Shown here piece by piece: positions 22,416 to 29,180 of a stretch of DNA of 32,848 nucleotides. Within the stretch, counting starts at the first letter, position 1, and the number at the start of each line of letters is the position of its first letter. The notes beneath the pieces were generated by a model. It was given only the letters and a program-made list of their open reading frames with translations. It did no database searches and was not told where the DNA came from. This stretch comes from a virus. The translations under genes and the position numbers were made by a program. The stretch spans positions 1 through 32,848 of IMG/VR virus record IMGVR_UViG_3300048837_000699. One strand, given 5' to 3'.

Positions 22416-23209
22416 GCGTCATAACGCAGGGGCAGGGCGACTGGACCGAGCATAAGCAGCGCGGCATCGGCGCCGCATGTGCGGTCAGTCTTTCGATCTT
22501 CCGGGCGAAATTCGGTGCAAGCCGGTGGCGTTACTGGCACTTCGATCTGAATGCCGGCACGGGCTTTAACGATCAAGCGCACTGCATCGGCAGCCCGATC
22601 GCGTTCCTGCGTCAGGCCTCAGCGTGCGGCGTCGGAAACTTCCAAGCGCACTTCGTCGATATTCAGGCGACGTCCTGCGCCCAGCTGATGATCCGGCCCG
22701 AGCTCGTCAACGAGCCGCGCGCATTCGTACACCACGGCGACAACCGGGAGTTCGTGCTGGCGATCCCGGAGATCCTGCGGCGCTATCGGGATAAGGCCAG
22801 CTATGCGATGGGCACTGTCCTAGTCGACCCGAATGACAGTCGAGTCCCGCTCGCCGAGCTCGAGACGCTGTCGAAGCAGTGTCCGCGGCTCGATCTGATC
22901 ATCAACTGGAATTCCACAGCGCCTAAGCGAGTGAACGGCGCGGCTGCAAAAGGTCTCGCGGATCCAATGCCGACCTTGGCCGAGGTCATCGAACGATCGG
23001 GAAAAAGCTCCTGGCTGATTCGAGAACCGATCGGCGGCGCACATGGATTCACGCTCCTCGTCGGCCGGAACTGCCGCGTCGGCGATCACAAGGTCATGGG
23101 CTTTCATCACCTCGACAGCCCGAAGGGCCGGGCGATTTTCGAGGACTGCCACTTCACTCGGGCGCAACTCGCTGACATAGCGCGCGGGCGCCAGGCGTCG
23201 CTGCTGTGA
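22412..23209 (+). CDS. TcmP-like protein (three-Cys-motif partner)
   Basis: GTG 22412 is chosen because a perfect AGGAGG (22401-22406) lies 5 bases upstream and the start overlaps the previous stop; the ATG at 22397 is upstream of that site. The product is 265 residues. The N-terminus GDWTEHKQRGIG, then WRYWHFDLNAGTGFN (about 39-53) and GSPIAFL, resembles the TcmP family, which has a SAM-methyltransferase-like fold. This family is normally found beside a three-cysteine (Gp37/Gp68, DUF5131) protein, which is indeed encoded at 23399. The reaction is unknown. Confidence 0.7.
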   Translation: MSVITQGQGDWTEHKQRGIGAACAVSLSIFRAKFGASRWRYWHFDLNAGTGFNDQAHCIGSPIAFLRQASACGVGNFQAHFVDIQATSCAQLMIRPELVNEPRAFVHHGDNREFVLAIPEILRRYRDKASYAMGTVLVDPNDSRVPLAELETLSKQCPRLDLIINWNSTAPKRVNGAAAKGLADPMPTLAEVIERSGKSSWLIREPIGGAHGFTLLVGRNCRVGDHKVMGFHHLDSPKGRAIFEDCHFTRAQLADIARGRQASLL

Positions 23210-23445
23210 AGCACTTCCACACATACCCGGAGTACCTGGCGCACCCGGTCTTTCTGGCGATGCGCGAGACCCGAATCAGGCTCGCTCGTGGGATCTGCGA
23301 GGGCTGCGGCGAGCATCCCGTCACGGAGGTCCATCACGTCGAGTACCCGAAACCGTGGGGCGCGTTCGACACGCCTTCAAACATCAGAGCCGTCTGTCAT
23401 GAATGCCATTGCGAAGAACATCGTCAGCATCGACTCCAAGACTGA
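23206..23445 (+). CDS. Small HNH-like zinc protein
   Basis: This 79-residue protein starts by GTGA overlap with the TcmP-like gene. It has CEGCGEHPVTEVHHVEYPKP and then SNIRAVCHECHCEEHRQH, a C-x2-C...HH...N...C-x2-C pattern typical of small HNH or HNH-derived zinc proteins. It has no extra DNA-binding domain, unlike the homing-type enzymes in this genome. Its 3' end overlaps the start of the DUF5131 gene by 47 bases, so the three genes form one tightly packed unit and it may act with them. Confidence 0.7.
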   Translation: MKHFHTYPEYLAHPVFLAMRETRIRLARGICEGCGEHPVTEVHHVEYPKPWGAFDTPSNIRAVCHECHCEEHRQHRLQD

Positions 23446-24715
23446 CCTGCTCCCTGCGGACTCGCGGGAGGCCGTCGAGCTGATCGAGCGCGAGGGGCGC
23501 ATCGAGCGTGCGCAGCGAAACGCCTATTACGAGATCGGACTTGAGCTCGCCGCGATCCGCGACCGTAAGCTCTACAAGACTGACTTCGACACATTTGAGG
23601 AGTACGTCGAGCAGCGGTGGGAGTGGAAGCAGTCACGCGCATACCAACTCATTGAGGCTGCGGCCTTCGCGAAAAGACTTTCCACAATTGTGGAAGTTTC
23701 GCCCCAGCGCGAATCGCACATCCGCCCGCTGCTCGAGCGGCTGGAATCGGACGTGGAGCGAGCTGCAGTCTGGCAGCAGGTGGTCACGCAGGCGAGCGGC
23801 GCCAGGATCACCGCGAAACTGGTCGACGACGCAATCGAGCGGCACCTAGCCGTGAAGTCGCAGGATTGGATCACGCTCGACAAATGGAAGTCGCTGGAGC
23901 CTGCCGATCGCGAATCGGCGCTGGCCTACGTTGGCGACCGCAAGTTCAACGAGCAGGACAACAGCAGCATCGAATGGGCGCGCTGGTCGTGGAATCCGAT
24001 CACCGGCTGCAAGCATGACTGTCCGTACTGCTACGCGCGAGACATCGCCGAGCGGTTCTACCCGCAGAAGTTTGAGCCGAGCCTGTATCCGTCGCGATTG
24101 AGCGCCCCTGCGAATACCCAAGTGCCGGCCCGCGCCGTATCGGACATCAGCTACAAAAACGTCTTCACCTGCTCCATGGCCGATCTGTTCGGGCGATGGG
24201 TGCCGCAAGACTGGATCGCCGCGGTCCTGAGTTCGATCCACCAGGCGCCGCAGTGGAATTTCCTGCTGCTGACAAAGTTCCCGAAGCGCATGAGCGAGTT
24301 CGCGTATCCAGAAAACGCTTGGCTCGGGACATCCGTCGACCTGCAGGTGCGAGTCAACAACGCAGAGAAGGCAATGGCGAACGTCGAGGCGGGTGTTCGC
24401 TGGCTGTCGATCGAGCCGCTGATCGAGCCGCTGTCGTTCAAGAACCCTGGGCTCTTCCAGTGGGTAGTGATTGGCGGCGCCAGTCGCTCCACTCAAACGC
24501 CCGCCTGGGAGCCGCCGTTCGAGTGGATCGCGCGGCTTTACTGCCAGTTCAAGGACGCGGGAGCACGGGTCTACCTGAAGGACAACGTCGGATTTGACGG
24601 GCCAAACCGTCCGAAAGGATTTCCCACATGGGCAGACCCTGACGCGCGAAGTGCAGCCGATGTCATGCACTACCTGCGAAACGCGAAGGACGCCGACAGA
24701 AAGGCGGAGGGCTGA
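23399..24715 (+). CDS. DUF5131 (Gp37/Gp68) radical-SAM-motif protein with N-terminal helical DNA-binding-like domain
   Basis: From ATG 23399 the protein is 438 residues. Residues about 30-150 form a charged helical domain (RIERAQRNAYYEIGLELAAI and EEYVEQRWEWKQSRAYQLIE) of the kind seen in ParB-like or DUF3102-like phage proteins. Residues about 185-420 match the Gp37/Gp68 family: WNPITGCKHDCPYCYARDIA holds Cys204, Cys208 and Cys211 in CX3CX2C, the cluster-binding spacing of radical SAM enzymes, followed by WNFLLLTKFPKR and WLGTSV. It likely binds an iron-sulfur cluster. The substrate is unknown; the TcmP-like partner lies just upstream. Confidence 0.75.
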   Translation: MNAIAKNIVSIDSKTDLLPADSREAVELIEREGRIERAQRNAYYEIGLELAAIRDRKLYKTDFDTFEEYVEQRWEWKQSRAYQLIEAAAFAKRLSTIVEVSPQRESHIRPLLERLESDVERAAVWQQVVTQASGARITAKLVDDAIERHLAVKSQDWITLDKWKSLEPADRESALAYVGDRKFNEQDNSSIEWARWSWNPITGCKHDCPYCYARDIAERFYPQKFEPSLYPSRLSAPANTQVPARAVSDISYKNVFTCSMADLFGRWVPQDWIAAVLSSIHQAPQWNFLLLTKFPKRMSEFAYPENAWLGTSVDLQVRVNNAEKAMANVEAGVRWLSIEPLIEPLSFKNPGLFQWVVIGGASRSTQTPAWEPPFEWIARLYCQFKDAGARVYLKDNVGFDGPNRPKGFPTWADPDARSAADVMHYLRNAKDADRKAEG

Positions 24716-24902
24716 TTTCCGGCCCCTCGCCAAGGGCCTGAACAACTGGCGCGAGTGGGGTAATTCGGGCGCTCGTACTCCGGCCCGATAGCGCAACGCG
24801 AGAGGTCGTACCGACTCGCTGAGCGCCTGCCACCCCAGTGGGGGTAGGGGGCGCTTTGCTCAAGGTCCCCCGACTGCATGAAGACAAGAGGGGGAACGAT
24901 CG
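24716..24902 (+). other. Intergenic region with hairpins between DUF5131 gene and next gene
   Basis: About 190 bases hold no convincing gene. They contain a strong GC-rich hairpin (separate entry) and TCCCCC (24866-24871), which can pair with GGGGGA (24890-24895). The second element includes the ribosome binding site of the gene at 24903, so folding could hide it. No clear promoter was seen. Confidence 0.5.
24822..24858 (+). terminator. Possible terminator hairpin
   Basis: AGCGCC (24822-24827) pairs with GGCGCT (24850-24855), and CCCC (24833-24836) with GGGG (24840-24843) around loop AGT, with a few mismatches between. Only a short T tract (CTTTGCT) follows, so it could be a weak or partial terminator, or a structured leader. 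Confidence 0.4.
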
Positions 24903-25229
24903 ATGGATCTGGAAGGGCTGGGGATCACCGTGAACACGCCGCGACTTCGACTCACCGTGCCGCCTGAGTGCGTCCGTGACCTGCAGAAGCTGTTGGCGCT
25001 AGAGGCGGACGGATTCCTGCCGGCCTCGCGTGTGCACTACGACGCCGACGAGGGCGGATTCGTTCTCGAGCTCCACGGCAACGCCGTCGGCCAGGTGCTC
25101 GACCTGCTCACGATCGCCACGGACTGCCGCGATGCGGAGACCTGGGCGGAGCGTGTCGAGCGCGAACGATCGCAACTCAGCCTGACCTTTACCGCCGCGG
25201 ACGAGCCTCTCGATACGGTCTGGCCATGA
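24903..25229 (+). CDS. Hypothetical early phage protein
   Basis: This 108-residue acidic protein starts after GAGGGGGA (24889-24895). It contains TVPPECVRDLQKLLALEADG and a strand-rich middle (VHYDADEGGFVLELHGNAVG) and ends DEPLDTVWP. The pattern suggests a small alpha-beta fold. It is coupled to the next gene by ATGA overlap. No family is recognised. Confidence 0.6.
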   Translation: MDLEGLGITVNTPRLRLTVPPECVRDLQKLLALEADGFLPASRVHYDADEGGFVLELHGNAVGQVLDLLTIATDCRDAETWAERVERERSQLSLTFTAADEPLDTVWP

Positions 25230-25543
25230 GCTCAAGCGCGGACCTCTTCAGCCAGGACCTCGTGCAGCCCGATCTGCGAGGGAGCGCTGCCTGGCGTGAC
25301 ATCCCGGATCCGCAGGACCCCAGCAAGACCCTCGAGTGGGTCAAGGAGTCCTTCTGCGGCCGCTACACGATCACCTGGTCGGCGCGGCCGATTGCGGAGG
25401 ATCCAGAGGCCAAGATCTTCCTGCTGTGGCGCCGGCACCCGCTGGTCAACGGTCGCAAACCCACGCCGAGCCTGATCGGCGGGTTCCTGACGGCGAGGGG
25501 AGCGCGCCTGGTGGCAGCCGAGCACGCGGATGCCAACCCGTGA
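25226..25543 (+). CDS. Hypothetical early phage protein
   Basis: This 105-residue protein contains GRYTITWSARPIAEDPEAKI followed by FLLWRRHPLVNGRKP, which looks like strands and a loop, and ends in a helix. It overlaps both neighbours by four bases. No catalytic motif or family is recognised. Confidence 0.6.
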   Translation: MSSSADLFSQDLVQPDLRGSAAWRDIPDPQDPSKTLEWVKESFCGRYTITWSARPIAEDPEAKIFLLWRRHPLVNGRKPTPSLIGGFLTARGARLVAAEHADANP

Positions 25544-25788
25544 ACCGCCAGAACCCTTACCGGGCACCCTTCGATCGCTGGTGCGACGAGGTGCGCCAGG
25601 CACATGCGGCCATGCCGACGAACCGCGAGGGCATGGTGATCAACCCGAGATACCTGCCAAGCCGTACCGAGCAGCGCGCCATGACGGCCCGCTGGCGCGA
25701 GTGGAGCCGGCGCTTCCCGGCCTGGCTGCACCCGACCTGGCTCGAGGGCTGGTTCGCCGAAGCCTCAGCGGGCGGGCTCACCACATGA
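25540..25788 (+). CDS. Small Trp/Arg-rich phage protein
   Basis: This 82-residue protein starts by GTGA overlap and begins VNRQNPYRAPFDRWCDEVRQ. It is helical with many Trp and Arg (ARWREWSRRFPAWLHPTWLE). No family is recognised; it may bind nucleic acid or another protein. It ends by ATGA overlap with the next gene. Confidence 0.6.
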   Translation: MNRQNPYRAPFDRWCDEVRQAHAAMPTNREGMVINPRYLPSRTEQRAMTARWREWSRRFPAWLHPTWLEGWFAEASAGGLTT

Positions 25789-26150
25789 GCCTGCAGCAGC
25801 TCGACTGGCTGGCTGACGCACGCGCCGAGCGCAAGCGCGGCACCAAGGGATTGCTCACCGATACCCCGCGAGCGCGCCGCAGGGACCCGCAGACGAGCCA
25901 CCAGGCCGCGGAGGGTATCCGACGCTCAGGCGAACTCGGCAAGCAGCAGCGCGCCGTCCTGGAGGCCGTACGGGCTCACCCGGGCCGCACCGCCGTGGAG
26001 CTCGCGCACCTGGCCGGGCTCGATCGCTATGCCGTGAGCCGGCGCACAGCCGAGCTATCGCCGGTGCACATCCGCCGCGGGCCTCCCAGGATCTGCACGG
26101 TCAACGGGCGCCCGCAAACGACCTGGTTCATCGTCCACAGGGAGCCGTGA
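25785..26150 (+). CDS. Winged-helix-like DNA-binding protein
   Basis: This 121-residue protein has a basic, flexible N-terminus, then a probable winged helix at residues about 50-90 (QQRAVLEAVRAHPGRTAVEL followed by AHLAGLDRYAVSRRTAEL), with a wing ending in TTWFIVHRE. Such proteins in the delayed-early part of phage genomes often act in gene control or replication. The exact role is unknown. It shares one base with the following small gene. Confidence 0.65.
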   Translation: MSLQQLDWLADARAERKRGTKGLLTDTPRARRRDPQTSHQAAEGIRRSGELGKQQRAVLEAVRAHPGRTAVELAHLAGLDRYAVSRRTAELSPVHIRRGPPRICTVNGRPQTTWFIVHREP

Positions 26151-26278
26151 TGCAAGACCCCGACCAGCAGGACGACTTCGACAACGGCCGCCGGTTCTTC
26201 ACCGGCCTGATGAATTCGATCTGGATCACGGCGTCGATCGGCGCCCTGGCGTGGATGATCTGGCGGATCTTCGCCTGA
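26150..26278 (+). CDS. Small membrane protein, 42 residues
   Basis: The ATG at 26150 overlaps the previous stop (TGATG) and the TGA at 26276-26278 overlaps the next ATG, so this frame is locked into the operon. The N-terminal half is acidic (MQDPDQQDDFDNGRRFF) and the C-terminal half is one membrane span (IWITASIGALAWMIWRIF). It is too short for standard gene cut-offs and its function is unknown. Confidence 0.6.
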   Translation: MQDPDQQDDFDNGRRFFTGLMNSIWITASIGALAWMIWRIFA

Positions 26279-26673
26279 TGCGACGCCACCTCGAGGATCA
26301 GGAGCAGATCGCGCTGATGCGCTGGGCCGGGCTGGTCCGGGTGGGCGAGGGCACCCTGGCCGATCTGTTGGCCCACTACCCGGCTGGCGGCTGGCGCAAC
26401 CCGATCGAGGCCGCCCGGTTCAAGGCGATGGGCGTCAAGGCCGGCATTCCCGACATCCTGCTCCCCATGCGCACCGAGACCTACGGCGCCGGCTGGTGGG
26501 AGCTCAAGGTCGGCCGCAACAAACCCACCGAGGAGCAGCTGCGCTGGCATGCCCTGCTGCGCTCCATGGGCCACTACGTGCAGACCTACTGGCACTGGGC
26601 CGAGGCCGCGAAGGACATCCTCCGCTACCTCGAGAAGGGCCCGTTCCCGGTCGTCGTGAGGGCCAAGCTGTGA
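26278..26673 (+). CDS. VRR-NUC domain nuclease
   Basis: This 131-residue protein has the VRR-NUC pattern: FKAMGVKAGIPDILLPM (the GxPD motif), then WWELKVGRNKPTEEQLRWHA (the ExK motif followed by Gln) and GHYVQTYWHWAEA. This stand-alone domain of the PD-(D/E)XK group cuts branched or structured DNA and is common in delayed-early phage regions. The length is normal. ATGA and GTGA overlaps couple it to its neighbours. Confidence 0.88.
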   Translation: MRRHLEDQEQIALMRWAGLVRVGEGTLADLLAHYPAGGWRNPIEAARFKAMGVKAGIPDILLPMRTETYGAGWWELKVGRNKPTEEQLRWHALLRSMGHYVQTYWHWAEAAKDILRYLEKGPFPVVVRAKL

Positions 26674-26879
26674 AATGGTACGGCCGCCCGCCCGCCATCA
26701 AGGCCGAGTGTGTCGACGAGCTCCTCCAGCTGCGCGCCACGCTCGATTCCCTGCCGTTCCGGGTGCGGATTTGCGGAGCGGACCTCGAGGAGCTGGCCGC
26801 CAGATGGGGTGTCAGCGTGCAGACGGCGAGGGACTACCTGGGCAGCAGGATGCCGAAACGCTTCTGCTCGCGCATATGA
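26670..26879 (+). CDS. Small HTH protein
   Basis: This 69-residue protein starts at GTG 26670, overlapping the nuclease stop. Its C-terminal half contains ADLEELAARWGVSVQTARDY, a helix-turn-helix of the NinH or sigma-region-4 type. It is placed just before the putative antiterminator, where lambdoid phages also keep small DNA-binding genes. The function is inferred only from the HTH. Confidence 0.6.
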   Translation: MKWYGRPPAIKAECVDELLQLRATLDSLPFRVRICGADLEELAARWGVSVQTARDYLGSRMPKRFCSRI

Positions 26880-27259
26880 CGGTCCGAGACGGCAGCGTCA
26901 AGGAATGGCTCGAACCAATGATCGACAGCTGGGTCACGCAGTCGCGGCATCTGCTGTACGGCAGCGATGGATGGCCACTTCGCACAGTTCTGGCCAGGGT
27001 GATCGATGACGGTGCCGGTGCCAGCCACAGCGCGCCGAACCAGCGTACGTTCGAGGTATATCACCGGGATGGGCTGACGATCCGCCGTGCCATGGAAGGC
27101 ATGCCATTGCTGCAGCGTCAGGTGTTCGTAGCCCACTACCTCGCCAGCGGAAATGCGGGTGAGAAAGCCAAGATTCTCGGACTGTCGAAAAGCCGCTATT
27201 GGGCTATTCTCGACACCGCCTATTACTACCTCGCCGGCCGCATCGACGCGACTGCATGA
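26876..27259 (+). CDS. Putative late antiterminator (Q-like) or sigma-like regulator
   Basis: This 127-residue protein has a C-terminal region with MPLLQRQVFVAHYLASGNAG, EKAKILGLSKSRYWAI and LDTAYYYLAGRI, an HTH pattern like that of antitermination proteins and sigma-region-4-like phage regulators. It is near the end of the rightward early operon and about 500 bases before two terminators that guard the late genes, as expected for lambda Q. The assignment rests on place and on the HTH, not on a clear family match. Confidence 0.6.
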   Translation: MTVRDGSVKEWLEPMIDSWVTQSRHLLYGSDGWPLRTVLARVIDDGAGASHSAPNQRTFEVYHRDGLTIRRAMEGMPLLQRQVFVAHYLASGNAGEKAKILGLSKSRYWAILDTAYYYLAGRIDATA

Positions 27260-27741
27260 GCATCGGTAATTTCGGGTTGTATCGTCAGGACGGTCGCCTT
27301 CGCGGCTCGTACGTGTACATGCTGCTGTGCAGGGACGACGGCCCGATTTACGTGAAGGTCGGGATTACCGACCGCCCAGATAGTCGGCTGCTGGCGCTGC
27401 GGCTCGGGTGCCCGGTGGTTCCGCGGCAGTTCTGCACCATGGAGGTGGTGTCCAGGCGAAAAGCTCGTGCAATCGAAATCGATCTGCACGCGGCGTTCGG
27501 GCAGTGGGCGGCGCACGGCGAGTGGTTCAAAGTCGATACGAGCCACAAGGCGGAATTCAACGAGGCATGGAAGCAGGTGCTTGCCCGCCACGTCATGTCC
27601 GGGTGGCCCGCCGCCTGGTCGCGAGTCGCCGTTCAGCCAGTCATCGACGCGAAGCAGCGCGCGAGCAAATATCGACGCAAGGTTCTCAGGCAGCGCGGTC
27701 CGGCATATCGAGATTTCACGAGGGACGCTAGAAACCATTGA
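27256..27741 (+). CDS. GIY-YIG family nuclease (T5orf172/MUG113-like)
   Basis: This 161-residue protein begins by ATGA overlap. It has YVYMLLCRDDGPIYVKVGIT (GIY-like and YVKVG), then RPDSRLLALRLGCP, EIDLHAAF and GEWFKV, the pattern of the T5orf172/MUG113 branch of GIY-YIG proteins. The C-terminal 40 residues are basic. It may be a homing enzyme or a phage repair or restriction nuclease. It is the last gene before the terminators. Confidence 0.8.
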   Translation: MSIGNFGLYRQDGRLRGSYVYMLLCRDDGPIYVKVGITDRPDSRLLALRLGCPVVPRQFCTMEVVSRRKARAIEIDLHAAFGQWAAHGEWFKVDTSHKAEFNEAWKQVLARHVMSGWPAAWSRVAVQPVIDAKQRASKYRRKVLRQRGPAYRDFTRDARNH

Positions 27742-27778
27742 CGCTGTGCGGACAGTTCTGTATCTAACGACCTATCTT

Positions 27779-27807
27779 GGGGCTGGCATTTGTGCCGGCC
27801 CCCTTTC
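27779..27807 (+). terminator. Rho-independent terminator 1
   Basis: GGGGCTGGCA (27779-27788) and TGCCGGCCCC (27793-27802) form a 10-bp stem (one G-T pair) around loop TTTG, followed by CTTTCATTTG. The T tract is broken, so efficiency may be moderate. Confidence 0.75.
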
Positions 27808-27858
27808 ATTTGTGTAGTCCGGCCCCCTGTTGCCGTCATCTCCCGACGTCAACGTCTT

Positions 27859-27882
27859 CGCCGCCTTCGGGCGGCGTTTTTT
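27859..27882 (+). terminator. Rho-independent terminator 2
   Basis: CGCCGCC (27859-27865), loop TTCG and GGCGGCG (27870-27876) form a perfect 7-bp stem followed by six T. This is a textbook terminator. With terminator 1 it separates the early operon from the late genes and is a likely target of the upstream antiterminator. Confidence 0.92.
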
Positions 27883-27967
27883 CTTCCCGGTCCCGATCAG
27901 GACACGCCACAGCTTGTCTCCTGAAACCTGAGCCTGCGCTCGGGACCGGATCTATTGCGAGGTCAGC

Positions 27968-28759
27968 ATGCGCACCTTCAGCCCGCCGTTCAGGATCTTC
28001 CTGGCTGCCCTGTTCCTGCTGTCATTCAGCGGGCCTCTGCTGGCCGCCCCGACGGTCTCCCTGACGGCCTCGCCCTCGACGGGCGTCGGATCGGCAGATG
28101 TGACGCTGACCTGGTCGAGCACCGGTGCAGCCTCGTGCGTCGCATCGGGTGCATGGTCGGGCGCCAAGGCCACCACGGGAACGCAGGTAGTGAGCGGCGT
28201 CACAGCGACCTCGACGTTCACCCTGACGTGCACCGAGGGCAGCGCCAGTGCAGTGCTCACCTGGACGCCACCGACCCAGAACACCGACGGCTCAGCCCTG
28301 ACCAACCTGGCGAGCTACAAGATCTACCACGCTGCGACCAGTGCAGGCGTGGCCGCTGCTACCCCGACGACTGTTGCCGCCCCGGCGACGACCTTCACCG
28401 TGACGGGCCTGGCTGCGGGTACGCGCCACTTCGGCATCAAGGCCGTGAACGCAGCGGGCATCGAGTCGGATATGTCGAACCTGGCCAGCAAGGCGATCGT
28501 CCTGGCATCGGCAGCCACGAGCGCGACTGTGACCATCTCCACGAAGCCGAATGCTCCGACCCTGCTGACGGTCGACCAAGTGGCCCGGCTGTGGCTGTTC
28601 GACAATCCCTCGATGGTAGCCGGCAAGATCGCCTTGGGCGTCGAATGCGGCGAGGTCAAGCAGGGCCAGTGGGCCAAGGTTGACCGCGACGACGTGCGGC
28701 TCAACTTCTGGGGCAAGCTGGTGCGCGGGACTGTCGTCGCGAAGTGCGCCGCCGCCTGA
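27968..28759 (+). CDS. Exported protein with Ig-like and FN3-like domains
   Basis: This 263-residue protein has a signal peptide (residues 1-27, RIFLAALFLLSFSGPLLAAP). A strand-rich Ig-like region (about 28-98, with paired Cys and the SLTASPSTGVGSADVTLTW pattern) follows, then an FN3-like domain (about 100-180, LASYKIYHAATS ... TFTVTGLAAGTRHFGIKAVN) and a C-terminal domain with CGEVKQGQWAKV. It follows the terminators and a GAGG site. An exported adhesive protein is not needed for phage assembly, so a host-altering role is possible. Confidence 0.75.
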   Translation: MRTFSPPFRIFLAALFLLSFSGPLLAAPTVSLTASPSTGVGSADVTLTWSSTGAASCVASGAWSGAKATTGTQVVSGVTATSTFTLTCTEGSASAVLTWTPPTQNTDGSALTNLASYKIYHAATSAGVAAATPTTVAAPATTFTVTGLAAGTRHFGIKAVNAAGIESDMSNLASKAIVLASAATSATVTISTKPNAPTLLTVDQVARLWLFDNPSMVAGKIALGVECGEVKQGQWAKVDRDDVRLNFWGKLVRGTVVAKCAAA

Positions 28760-28923
28760 CGGAAACCGATCTGCACCTGATCTGGCTGGACGGCCGCGCG
28801 CCTTCCGCGGCTTTGGTCGAAGACTACGAGCGCGACTTCTCTGCATCACCGATCGGGCGCTGGGTCGAGCGCAGGCCGAAGCGACGCAGGCAAGCCAGAC
28901 CGCAGGTGAAGGACAAACGCTGA
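28744..28923 (+). CDS. Small basic protein, 59 residues
   Basis: GTG 28744 lies inside the end of the FN3-like gene and the frame runs to TGA 28921-28923, which overlaps the next ATG. The protein reads VRRRLTETDLHLIWLDGRAP, then acidic and basic helices, and ends in a strongly basic tail (ERRPKRRRQARPQVKDKR). Both overlaps and the amino-acid pattern suggest a real gene. Function unknown. Confidence 0.5.
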   Translation: MRRRLTETDLHLIWLDGRAPSAALVEDYERDFSASPIGRWVERRPKRRRQARPQVKDKR

Positions 28924-29132
28924 TGGGATGCGGCTGTGCAGAACGCAGACAGAAGCTCGTCAAGTGGCTCGAACGGCAAGAGCAGCGACGCCTCGCCCGG
29001 CTCGTGCAGCGATTGCCAGCGCCTCATAGCCAGCCTGACCCGGCAAGCGGAAGCGATGGAGAGGCTGGCGGATCTGCTGCCCCAGCTGGTAGCGGTCAAC
29101 CAGGCACTGCTCGAAGCGATGGCCGCGGATGA
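28923..29132 (+). CDS. Small MGCGC-type phage protein, overlapping the next ORF
   Basis: The ATG overlaps the previous stop. The N-terminus MGCGCAERRQKLVKWLERQE looks like real protein and resembles short phage proteins that begin with clustered cysteines. After about residue 30 the sequence turns into low-complexity Pro/Ser/Gly, as expected of a frame lying over another gene. The true product may be shorter, or joined to the next frame by a frameshift. Confidence 0.4.
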   Translation: MGCGCAERRQKLVKWLERQEQRRLARLVQRLPAPHSQPDPASGSDGEAGGSAAPAGSGQPGTARSDGRG

Positions 29133-29166
29133 CGAGCAGGGCGATGGCGAGCCTCAGTACCTTTGA
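28936..29166 (+). CDS. Small helical phage protein
   Basis: The 76-residue frame starts at GTG 28936. Its first 25 residues are Ser-rich and may not be coding. From CSDCQRLIASLTRQ onward it is a clear amphipathic helix (AMERLADLLPQLVAVNQALL) with an acidic end. It is likely a small coiled-coil protein. The overlap with the 28923 frame is resolved only by comparison with related phages. Confidence 0.5.
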   Translation: MQNADRSSSSGSNGKSSDASPGSCSDCQRLIASLTRQAEAMERLADLLPQLVAVNQALLEAMAADDEQGDGEPQYL

Positions 29167-29180
29167 CGGACTGATGAGCA

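Noticed and set aside
24594-24791. Small plus-strand frame with CTTC motif at the end of the DUF5131 gene
   Set aside because: Most of it lies over the conserved end of DUF5131 in another frame and it has no ribosome binding site.
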